DNA from: Lewinellaceae bacterium
Lineage (GTDB): Bacteria > Bacteroidota > Bacteroidia > Chitinophagales > Saprospiraceae
NCBI GenBank assembly: GCA_020636255.1
Contig: JACJYE010000011.1
Coordinates: forward strand, 211,864 to 275,863
Direction of reading: 5' to 3'
DNA length: 64,000 nt
The notes under the pieces are model-generated. The model was not told the origin of the DNA, did not search any database, and saw nothing but the letters and a program-made list of their open reading frames with translations. Positions 1-7,605 of the stretch are shown piece by piece; positions within the stretch are counted from its first letter, which is position 1; each line of letters begins with the position of its first letter. Both the position numbers and the translations under genes were made by a program.

Positions 1-477
1 TTTGCCTACGCCTGCACCTCCGAAAAGGCCTGCCTTACCACCCCTTTCCAGCGGCATCAGCACGTCGATGGCCTTGATGCCGGTGACGAAAATTTCGGAT
101 TTGACCGAACGCCGGGCTAGCGGCGGCGGGTCGTTATGCACCGAACGCCATTGGACATCCACCGGCGGTTCCAGCCGGTCGATGGCCTGTCCGAAAACAT
201 CGAACATACGGGAAAGTACGCCCCGTCCGACAGGAGCTGTCAGGGCGGCGCCCATGTCTTCCACACGCATACCACGGGCGAGCCCTTCTGTAGGTGTCAG
301 CGCAATGCTGCGCACCTTATGCTTGTCGAGTTGAGCGTATACTTCGAGGATGATCTGCCCGTCCTTACCTGTGCGGAGCAGGGTGTTGATGGATGGAAGG
401 TGGCCGTCGAACCGCACGTCTACAATACTACCCCGTACGGACAGGGCCACGCCAAAATTGGGAGTTGCCTGTTTCAC
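1..477 (-). CDS. atpD: ATP synthase F1 beta subunit, alternative N-ATPase type (5' part, runs off left edge)
   Basis: The first 159 codons are present. The reading frame runs to base 1 and ends inside the P-loop (GGAGVGK at the edge), so the catalytic domain is outside the window. Beta is the catalytic subunit of the rotary ATPase. The sequence departs from ordinary F1 beta in ways typical of the alternative N-type ATPases: APVGRGVLSRMFDVFG, then PPPLARRS, then PLERGGKAGLFGG. In N-ATPase operons atpD is usually the first gene, which fits its position here with more sequence expected to the left. No ATG is available; the likely start is GTG at 477, with TTG at 483 as an alternative, and an in-frame stop lies a few codons further upstream. 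It follows the symporter gene on the same strand after about 140 bp. The subunit assignment is secure; the N-type subclass is likely. Confidence 0.9.
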   Translation of the reverse strand, partial: MKQATPNFGVALSVRGSIVDVRFDGHLPSINTLLRTGKDGQIILEVYAQLDKHKVRSIALTPTEGLARGMRVEDMGAALTAPVGRGVLSRMFDVFGQAIDRLEPPVDVQWRSVHNDPPPLARRSVKSEIFVTGIKAIDVLMPLERGGKAGLFGGAGVGK

Positions 478-618
478 TTTCAATTCCGGAACCGTTTTGT
501 TGCCGTCAGCTTAAAGGCGCAGCCTGGCGGCCGGAAGTGAAAAAATCTTTTAGAAAATTCAAGTTACGCAATTTCAGGCTACCGCGCCGGGCTTTTCCCG
601 GTGATTTTGATCAACTCA

Positions 619-2223
619 CTACGATGCGGCTTCCAGTCGCTTTGCCGGGTTCCAGCGCTGGGTAAGCCTCGATACGATCATTATAGCGGCAAGGCCCGAC
701 AACATGGCCAGGGTGCGGAAAGGGAATAGCACCAGGCCGTCTTCTACCATGGGATAGGGCAGCAGGACGGGCAACCCGAGGGTGGGGTCGCCTCCGCCGA
801 AGCGCAGGGTGAAGGCCACGATAAAACCCGCTATTGCTCCGTAAGTGTTCGCTTTAGGGTCGAACAGGGCACAGACAAGAGGCGGCAGCAGCAGGCAGAA
901 CACGAAGTCGCTGCACAGGAACCACAACTCGTACACGCTGCCTATGTTGAGCGCCAGGAGCGTAGCGGCAATGCCTACGATCCAGACGATGCGCTGGATC
1001 AGCCAGGCCAGTTTCGCGGGCCGGATATCCGGCTTCACCAGAGGGCGGTACACGTTCCACCCCGCCATGGAGGAAGCCGAAAGGATAGAAGAATCGGCCG
1101 ACGACATGACTGCTGCGGCTATAGCGCCCAGCCCGATCAGGCCTACCCATGGCGGCGTCAGATAGCGGATCACCCAGGGCAGGGTAGAGGCTGCATCGGG
1201 TGGCGGAGGCACGCCAAGCGCAGCCCAGTCGGCAACGCTGCCGGCAATGCCGGCCAGTACGGGCGGTATGGCGGCGACGAGGCAGATAAAGCCTGCGAAA
1301 ATGGACAGCCGTACGGCCGTTCTTTCATCTTTGGAGGCCAGCACGCGCTGGAAATAGACCTGCCAGGGTATGCCGCCCAGCGTCAGGAAGATGGCATAGT
1401 CCCACCAGTTCCAGTAATAGCTGCCGAGCGCCTCGCGGCTGGGCAGGAGGCTGGCTGCAGCACCGTGTTTCTGGCTGTAGGCAGCCCAGGCGGCATCCCA
1501 GCCGCCGGCCTGTTCCATGGCAAAGGGCAGGATGAGGAACAGGCCGCCAAGCAACAGGATGAGCTGTATAAAATCGGTAAGGGCTACCGACCACAACCCG
1601 CCCAGCGCGGTATAGGCTATGGTGATGAAAGCCGACAGGATGATAGCCGTAGGTGTATCCAGGCCCACTATCGTGCCGAAAGTAGTGCCCAGCGCCGTCA
1701 GGATGGCCGCAGTCCAGAATATCTCTCCCGAGAGCGCGGGCAGAAAGAGCAGAGCGGCCACTCGTTTTCCAAAACGCTGTTCGAGGGGGTCGAGCATCGT
1801 CTGGAAACGGTAACGCCGCATGCGGCGTGCAAACAGCAGGCCGCCGATGATGAGGCTCAGGGCATACCCCCAGGGCGCCTGCACCCACACCAGGCCGTTG
1901 CTGGCCGTATATTCCGCCGTGCCATTGATGTAGCCTCCGCCGATCCAGGTGGCGCTCATGGTGAAGATGGCCAGCCAGAGCGGCAACTGCCGGCCCGCCA
2001 GCAGGAAGCCCTCGGTGCCCTCCCCCTGTTTCAGGGTGGCGGCATAAGCGCCCGCCAGGAAGATCAGGCAGTAAAAGGCCATCATGGAAAAAAAGGACGG
2101 CCAGTGCACGGCTTCGCTGGTAAACAGATAGAGGCCTAAGCCGATCAGGCCCAGTACGGCCACCAGGATCAGCGTCGGCAGAAAGGCTTGCCGAAGCCGC
2201 GAAGGAGTTGGTTTTGCTGTCAT
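619..2223 (-). CDS. Sodium:solute symporter, high-affinity choline transporter (CHT1/SLC5A7)-like
   Basis: A 534-residue membrane protein of the sodium/solute symporter (SSS) family with about 13 predicted membrane helices, a normal length for the family. The segment SATWIGGGYINGTAEYT (about residues 90-106) closely resembles the matching stretch of animal high-affinity choline transporters (ATWVGGGYINGTAE). Family members couple Na+ entry to substrate uptake across the inner membrane. The gene is divergent from the phosphatidylcholine synthase gene at 2397 across a 173-bp spacer. That pairing supports choline as substrate, because Pcs consumes free choline. The substrate is inferred from similarity and neighbourhood; other SSS substrates such as proline or other quaternary amines remain possible. 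Confidence 0.85.
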   Translation of the reverse strand: MTAKPTPSRLRQAFLPTLILVAVLGLIGLGLYLFTSEAVHWPSFFSMMAFYCLIFLAGAYAATLKQGEGTEGFLLAGRQLPLWLAIFTMSATWIGGGYINGTAEYTASNGLVWVQAPWGYALSLIIGGLLFARRMRRYRFQTMLDPLEQRFGKRVAALLFLPALSGEIFWTAAILTALGTTFGTIVGLDTPTAIILSAFITIAYTALGGLWSVALTDFIQLILLLGGLFLILPFAMEQAGGWDAAWAAYSQKHGAAASLLPSREALGSYYWNWWDYAIFLTLGGIPWQVYFQRVLASKDERTAVRLSIFAGFICLVAAIPPVLAGIAGSVADWAALGVPPPPDAASTLPWVIRYLTPPWVGLIGLGAIAAAVMSSADSSILSASSMAGWNVYRPLVKPDIRPAKLAWLIQRIVWIVGIAATLLALNIGSVYELWFLCSDFVFCLLLPPLVCALFDPKANTYGAIAGFIVAFTLRFGGGDPTLGLPVLLPYPMVEDGLVLFPFRTLAMLSGLAAIMIVSRLTQRWNPAKRLEAAS

Positions 2224-2396
2224 CAGAGCCGGAAAATAGGGAAAAGCCGGCGCTTTTTACCGGAATACGTTTTTTTTTGAGTCAGGGCACTAACAGCAAG
2301 GCGGGGCATAATGGGTTTCGTGTCGCTAACATGGCTTTTTGGATGAAAAGGTGAAAAAGTTATTTGTAATTTCCCTCCCGGAAAGATATAGTATAA

Positions 2397-3125
2397 ATGA
2401 GAGAATCTGAAACACGGCCAGGCCTGGCCAGCCGACTGGCCGCCTGGGGTGTGCACCTTTTCACGGCCTCCGGTGTGATCACCGTTTTTATGGCCCTGCT
2501 GGCCGTCAGCAAAGGCAGCCTGCGCGAAGCCATGTTATGGCTGGTTGCCGCTCAGTTTATTGATGGGGTCGACGGCACGCTGGCGCGGCGGTTTCGGGTT
2601 ACAGAGGTGCTGCCCTACATGAACGGCAAGAATATCGACTTCGTCATAGATTTCGCTTCTTATGCTATTATTCCCGCATATATGATATACGCTTCCGGGC
2701 TTATCGGCGGGTGGTGGAACCTGGCCTGCGCTTTACTCATTCTGATGGTGTCGGCCGTGTATTACGGCAAGGAAGGCATGGTGTCGGAAGACCACTATTT
2801 CGTCGGCTTTCCGGTCATGTGGAATATGGCGGCCTTTTACATGCTCTTCGTCTTTCAATGGGGCCACTGGGCCAATGTGATCCTGGTGGCGGCGCTTTCC
2901 ATTCTGCATTTCGTACCCATAAAGTTCGCTTACCCGAGCCGTACCCTGCGCTGGCGATGGTTGTCGCTGGGCTTGACGGGAGCCGGTATCCTGGCTGCTC
3001 TGGGGATACTTTATTATTATCCCGAACGCAAGCCCCTGTTCAACGCTTTCGTCAATCTGGTTTTGCTGTATTTTGGCGCCTTTGCGCTCTGGGTTACTTT
3101 TTCCAGGCCTGCAGATAAGCGCTAA
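2397..3125 (+). CDS. pcs: Phosphatidylcholine synthase (CDP-diacylglycerol-choline O-phosphatidyltransferase)
   Basis: A 242-residue integral membrane CDP-alcohol phosphatidyltransferase. The signature DG-x2-AR-x8-G-x3-D-x3-D is present: DGVDGTLARRF (about residues 54-64), then NGKNIDFVID. Features specific to Pcs, rather than to PgsA or PssA, include the N-terminal WGVHLFTASG and the VGFPVMWNMAAFY segment, both recalling rhizobial Pcs. The enzyme condenses CDP-diacylglycerol directly with choline to give phosphatidylcholine and CMP in the inner membrane. It is divergent from the choline-transporter-like gene, an arrangement suggesting uptake and incorporation of environmental choline. ATG 2397 is used; a clear ribosome-binding site is not visible, as is usual in this phylum. 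Confidence 0.9.
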   Translation: MRESETRPGLASRLAAWGVHLFTASGVITVFMALLAVSKGSLREAMLWLVAAQFIDGVDGTLARRFRVTEVLPYMNGKNIDFVIDFASYAIIPAYMIYASGLIGGWWNLACALLILMVSAVYYGKEGMVSEDHYFVGFPVMWNMAAFYMLFVFQWGHWANVILVAALSILHFVPIKFAYPSRTLRWRWLSLGLTGAGILAALGILYYYPERKPLFNAFVNLVLLYFGAFALWVTFSRPADKR

Positions 3126-3148
3126 AAGTTTTAGCTCATCTTATTTCC

Positions 3149-3613
3149 ATGCCTTATAAACTAAAAGCTATGTACCATTTCAAACCGGGGTTCACCCCTT
3201 TCCTGATCCTGCTGATGCTCCCGATGTTGCTGCTTTCCTGCGGCACAAGCCGTAATACGGCCGGTAGCGATGCAGAGAAAGTAGAGATCAAAAACGGAAG
3301 AAAAGAGAGCGCTACAAAAACCTATACCGCTCTATCTGAATATTTCCGCCGCATTCCCGGCCTGCGGGTCATCGGTGATGATACCAATGGCAGGGTATAC
3401 GTCTTCAGTGGTTCCCAGGCCCTGATGACGACCAACGAGCCTCTGTTCGTCGTTGACGGTGTGCGGATCGGGCAGTCCTTTCAGGCCCTCGTCCGCACGC
3501 TGAACGTCAACGACATCGAGCGGGTGAGCGTGTTAAAAACGGCCAGTGAGACATCCATTTACGGGATGGCAGGTTCCAACGGTGTGATCGTGATCCAGAC
3601 GAAGCGACAGTAG
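3149..3613 (+). CDS. Small lipoprotein consisting of a TonB-receptor-plug-like domain
   Basis: A 154-residue lipoprotein. A hydrophobic N-terminal segment ends in a lipobox (LLLSC, Cys about residue 31); ATG 3170 is an equally good start. The rest resembles the plug domain of SusC/RagA-type TonB-dependent receptors: PGLRVIG, EPLFVVDGVRIG, then NVNDIERVSVLKTASETSIYG and NGVIVIQTK. There is no beta-barrel; the ORF ends just after the plug. Free plug-like lipoproteins occur in Bacteroidota, but I know of no assigned function. It lies 23 bp after pcs, so it may be co-transcribed with it. It could be an envelope scaffold or a partner of a receptor encoded elsewhere; that is speculation. Confidence 0.75.
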   Translation: MPYKLKAMYHFKPGFTPFLILLMLPMLLLSCGTSRNTAGSDAEKVEIKNGRKESATKTYTALSEYFRRIPGLRVIGDDTNGRVYVFSGSQALMTTNEPLFVVDGVRIGQSFQALVRTLNVNDIERVSVLKTASETSIYGMAGSNGVIVIQTKRQ

Positions 3614-3729
3614 AGGCGAGCAGAGCTGTTTCGATTTGTTCTTGGCCAGCTTCAAACCAGGAAGGAGCGGTTCCCGCAAATATTCTCCCGATATCCTTAC
3701 CTTCGCACCGTCGAAAAAACCTCACAAGC

Positions 3730-5373
3730 ATGCATGCTCCCGGAACCACTGAAGAAGCTTTGTTGTATCTGTTCATCGCCGCAGCGCTGGGCTCGTTTGT
3801 CGGCAATATCAAAGTGCGGGGCAACAGCCTGGGCGTGGCGGCGGTGTTGTTCGTCGGGCTGGCCATCGGGGCGCTCAAGCCGGAGGTGAAGATCCCCGAA
3901 GCTATCAAGCTGATGGGGTTGGCCATCTTTGTGTACAGCATAGGCCTGAGTTCAGGGCCTTCCTTTTTCAGCTCCCTTAAAAAACGCGGCACATCCAACC
4001 TGCTGCTGGCCTTGCTGGCGCTTAGCGTCCTGAGCATCTGTATCTGGGGCGCCGCACTTTTTTTCGGCTTCGACGCTTCCGGCGCGGCGGGTTTGCTGTC
4101 CGGTATCACGACCAACACGCCGGCCCTGGCGGGGCTGCTCGACGCCATCCACTCGCAGGGCGGCGAACAGGCGCAGGAGATGTCGAACAATGCTGTTGTG
4201 GGGTATTCTATTTCCTACCCAATGGGCGTCCTGGGGCTGATGATCGCCGTGGCGGTGATGCAGCGGGTATTTCGCGTCGATTATGCAGCGGAAACCCGCG
4301 AATTGGGTAGTGAATTTCCCAGCGGGCAGCCCATCATCCATCAAACAGTAGAGATACAGGCCCCGGAGGTTATCGGCGCGCCGTTGCGCGAACTGAAACA
4401 GCGCTTCTCCACCAGAGTGGTATTCGGGCGCATGCGCCGTGGCGAGCTGTATTCCCTCTGCCACTGGGAAACGGCCTTTGAGGCCGGCGACCTGGTGTCC
4501 ATCATCGGTGAAGAAGCGGAGGTGGCCCGGGTGGCGGCCTTGTTGGGCCATCCCATGGCGGAAGACCTGTCCGACAACCTCTCGGTATTCGGCATGCGGC
4601 GGGTATTCGTATCCAACCCGAAGGTCGCCGGTAAAACGGTGGCCTCTCTCAACCTGCCGGAAAAATACCAGGTGGTGCTTACGCGTATCCGCCGTGGCGA
4701 CGTGGATTCTATCGTAGAGCCGGAGACCGTGCTGGAGCTGGGCGACCGCATCCGCATCCTGGCCAAGGAATCGGACCTGAAAGACCTGGTCCGTATATTT
4801 GGCGACTCCTACGAGCACCTCAGCCATATCGACCTGCTCTCGTTCGGCCTGGGCATGGGGCTGGGCATCCTGCTGGGCTCTATCGAGATGGTGCTGCCCG
4901 GCGGTATCCTGTTCAGCCTGGGCTTTGCCGGCGGGCCGCTGGTGGCCGGGCTGCTGCTGTCGTACGTCCGCCGTTCCGGCCCCATCCTGTGGACGCTGCC
5001 TTACTCCGCCAACCTCACACTGCGGCAGATCGGCCTGATGCTCATGCTGGCGGCCATCGGCATTAATTCGGGCGCCACTTTCCTGTCGACCATGCTCAGC
5101 CCGGTGGGGCCTCAGATGTTCCTCTCCGGCGCGCTGGTGAGCATCCTGGGCGGCATGATCATCCTGTTCGCCGGCTACAGGCTGCTGCGCATCCCCTTCA
5201 TCCTGCTTATCGGCATGATCAGCCACCACCCCGCCAACCTGGACTTTGCCAACAACAAAGCGGGCAATAAGATCCCTACTTATGGTTATGCCCTGGTCTA
5301 CCCCCTGTTGCTCATCGGCAAGATCATCTTCGTGCAGGTGCTGTGGCAGGTGCTGAAGCTGTGGGGGCTGTAG
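3730..5373 (+). CDS. Aspartate:alanine exchanger family transporter (YidE/YbjL type, with two RCK_C domains)
   Basis: A 547-residue inner-membrane protein with the symmetrical layout of the AspT/YidE/YbjL family: a hydrophobic half (about residues 10-175), two cytosolic TrkA-C (RCK_C)-like domains (about 195-355), then a second hydrophobic half (about 365-545). Each half carries a family-type loop: LLSGITTNTPALAGLLDAI in the first and GMISHHPANLDFANNKAG in the second. AspT itself exchanges aspartate for alanine; most relatives have unknown substrates, probably carboxylates or amino acids. RCK_C domains usually bind a regulatory ligand. The gene stands alone, about 115 bp after the plug lipoprotein. 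The family is certain, the substrate is not. Confidence 0.87.
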   Translation: MHAPGTTEEALLYLFIAAALGSFVGNIKVRGNSLGVAAVLFVGLAIGALKPEVKIPEAIKLMGLAIFVYSIGLSSGPSFFSSLKKRGTSNLLLALLALSVLSICIWGAALFFGFDASGAAGLLSGITTNTPALAGLLDAIHSQGGEQAQEMSNNAVVGYSISYPMGVLGLMIAVAVMQRVFRVDYAAETRELGSEFPSGQPIIHQTVEIQAPEVIGAPLRELKQRFSTRVVFGRMRRGELYSLCHWETAFEAGDLVSIIGEEAEVARVAALLGHPMAEDLSDNLSVFGMRRVFVSNPKVAGKTVASLNLPEKYQVVLTRIRRGDVDSIVEPETVLELGDRIRILAKESDLKDLVRIFGDSYEHLSHIDLLSFGLGMGLGILLGSIEMVLPGGILFSLGFAGGPLVAGLLLSYVRRSGPILWTLPYSANLTLRQIGLMLMLAAIGINSGATFLSTMLSPVGPQMFLSGALVSILGGMIILFAGYRLLRIPFILLIGMISHHPANLDFANNKAGNKIPTYGYALVYPLLLIGKIIFVQVLWQVLKLWGL

Positions 5374-5518
5374 AGCTCTTAGCGGGCCGCAACGTGATCC
5401 CGGGCTGAACGCTCATCGCTTGTTTAATCTTCCCAGATTGAGTTAACATTGTAGTTTTTTGCTATTTTACAAACAACATTTGCGGGTTGGAAAATCTATG
5501 ATATAGCGCTTACCTGAT

Positions 5519-7450
5519 ATGAAAATGCGAACCAGGCTAGTTTGTATTTTGGTTGCCATAACAGCTGTCACTTATGGCCAGGACAATGTTCTGAAATTGG
5601 CAACGGCATCATTTTTTGACTCTGAAAACCTGCTGAAAAAAGCCGGGGCTTATGACGCCAGGTTTTTCGGAGAAGTATATCCTTTCGACCCTGGCGATTA
5701 CCTGCAAAGAGGGGTGGCCAAATACAAAGAAGGACATTTCGGGGAAGCAATCGAGGATATTAATGAGAGTCTTATTTTATATCCGGAATGTGGCCCCTGT
5801 TACCATGTGCGAGGGCTTTGTGAAGTCGAGCTAGAGCAATTTACCGAAGCTAAAGCCGATTTTTTGCGGGCGATTCGATATGAACCAATGTTAGCTGATG
5901 CACACAACGTTTTGGCTTACCTGTACATGTATGAAGAAAAGCTCGATTCCGCAAGGAAGGCGCTGAAAACAGGGCTTGAGTACGCTCCGGGATTTTTATC
6001 GTATTATTATTCACTAGGGGTAGTTGAGCTAATGGCTGGCAATGAGGGTAAGGCTACGAGGCTCTTTAAGGGCCTGCTCGAGAAGGATAGCTGTTTTATT
6101 GATGCCCAGGCAATGTTGGCGGGTATCAATTTGTACAAGGATAACTACAAACAGGCAGTACAATGCATTGAAAACCTGATACGGTGCGATTCAACAACAG
6201 CGGAATTCTACTACTGGGAGAGTCTTCTGAACTTTGATCGCAACAAGTTTGAAGCAGGCTTTGAACTCCTCAATAAAGCAATCGCATTAGACGATAAGGC
6301 CGCCAGGTTTTATTACCTACGTGGGGTAGCGTTCAGCGAAAGAGGAAGTTATCACGAAGCTATCGAAGATTTCTTCCGATATGATGAGTTGAAACCAAAA
6401 AACAGTAGCCAACTGTTCCTCAGTTATTCTCAGCAACGGGAAAGGGATTTTCTCCAGGCCGTACGTTTTTTCTCCTCGAAAAGGTATGGGGTTGATACTG
6501 CCGTGGTATCAGATTTAGAGGAAGGCTTGTGCGCGTTTTTCCTGAGAGACGAGCAAAAAGCCAGGGAACAATTTGAAGCGCCGTTGGAAAAGCAGAGTAA
6601 AGGCGCCCTCTTGTGCCATTATTTTATGGGCCTTTGGAGCGAATATAATTCCACATACGAGGAAGCGCTGGAACACTATGCCCTGGCAATAGAACTGGAT
6701 GCGAGCACTTATGAATTGTACCGGCGGAGAAGTGCTTTGCTGCAGCATTTGGGCAGGCGGGATGCACTCATCGGAGATTATACTATCATGCTGAAGATTG
6801 ACCCCTCCAGGGCCAGCATTTATAAAAGCCGGGGTATGGCCAGAGAGGCAATCGGTGATTTTAGCAAGGCAATCTTGGATTTCAATCAATACCTTAAAAC
6901 CGACGCCACCGATCTCGATGTGTACTTTAACAGGGGGAATTGCTATCAGGCCATTAAGTTTTACGATAATGCAGTGAGCGATTTTGAAAGGGTGCTTCAG
7001 GAAAGGAACTATGATGAAGAAGCCTGGTATAAAAAAGCATTATGCCACTATCTGGCTGGCGATACAGGCCAGGCGTCAACGGCTTGCGACAGTACCTTAG
7101 CCCATGCCGCGGGCCATGCTGACGCCTTTAATCTCAAAGGAGTGATCCTGCTGGGCCAGGAGATTTATGATGCTGCTATTGTACAATTCAGCCAGGCTAT
7201 CAAAAATCGGCCCGATCACTCTGAAGCCCTATACAACCGTTGTGTTTCGTATTGGAAACTAGGGCATCAGGCTCTCGCGCTGAAGGATATTGACGAACTG
7301 ATACGGCTTTTCCCTCAATCCGGTGAATACTACTATTTCCGCGCTCAGATGAAAAAGGTAATGAATGGCCGGGATTATTGCAAAGACATAAAGTCCGCTC
7401 GCCAGTTGGGTTATAATATCCCTCCGGATGTTTTCGAGGAATGTCGGTGA
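5519..7450 (+). CDS. Secreted tetratricopeptide-repeat (TPR) protein
   Basis: A 643-residue protein starting with a cleavable-looking signal peptide (MKMRTRLVCILVAITAVTYGQ). Most of the rest is TPR repeats of about 34 residues, for example around residues 55-120, 245-300 and 440-620 (motifs such as DVYFNRGNCYQAIKFYDNAVSDF). TPR arrays are protein-binding scaffolds; in this phylum secreted ones often work in the periplasm or in gliding and secretion machinery. No enzymatic domain is visible. By eye its base composition is less GC-rich than its neighbours. It is followed by a strong hairpin and a convergent gene, so it is probably a single-gene transcript. The partner is unknown. Confidence 0.85.
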   Translation: MKMRTRLVCILVAITAVTYGQDNVLKLATASFFDSENLLKKAGAYDARFFGEVYPFDPGDYLQRGVAKYKEGHFGEAIEDINESLILYPECGPCYHVRGLCEVELEQFTEAKADFLRAIRYEPMLADAHNVLAYLYMYEEKLDSARKALKTGLEYAPGFLSYYYSLGVVELMAGNEGKATRLFKGLLEKDSCFIDAQAMLAGINLYKDNYKQAVQCIENLIRCDSTTAEFYYWESLLNFDRNKFEAGFELLNKAIALDDKAARFYYLRGVAFSERGSYHEAIEDFFRYDELKPKNSSQLFLSYSQQRERDFLQAVRFFSSKRYGVDTAVVSDLEEGLCAFFLRDEQKAREQFEAPLEKQSKGALLCHYFMGLWSEYNSTYEEALEHYALAIELDASTYELYRRRSALLQHLGRRDALIGDYTIMLKIDPSRASIYKSRGMAREAIGDFSKAILDFNQYLKTDATDLDVYFNRGNCYQAIKFYDNAVSDFERVLQERNYDEEAWYKKALCHYLAGDTGQASTACDSTLAHAAGHADAFNLKGVILLGQEIYDAAIVQFSQAIKNRPDHSEALYNRCVSYWKLGHQALALKDIDELIRLFPQSGEYYYFRAQMKKVMNGRDYCKDIKSARQLGYNIPPDVFEECR

Positions 7451-7541
7451 TGAGGCGGGCCGCAATGAAAATCGCAGTTTCGCGTGCAAGAAATTGGGCC
7501 CTCCTGGCCAGAGGGGAAAGCATGGCTCGTGGAACTACCGA

Positions 7542-7598
7542 TATTACCGCCCCTCCGGGGCTCTCCGGGCGAATAATAGCCCCGGAGGGGCGGTAATA
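7542..7598. terminator. Perfect 21-bp inverted repeat between convergent genes (likely bidirectional terminator)
   Basis: The arms 7542-7562 and 7578-7598 are perfectly complementary over 21 bp, separated by a 15-nt loop. It lies between the stops of the TPR gene (+) and the Asp-box protein gene (-), the usual place for a bidirectional terminator. There is no long T-run. The GC-rich core (CCCCTCCGGGGCT) resembles hairpins dispersed in Bacteroidota spacers, so it may belong to a repeat family. Confidence 0.65.
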
Positions 7599-7605
7599 TA
7601 GCCCA

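Noticed and set aside
3952..5229. 425-residue minus-strand ORF over the AspT-like gene
   Set aside because: The plus-strand transporter has a coherent membrane and RCK_C layout; the antisense product is low complexity.
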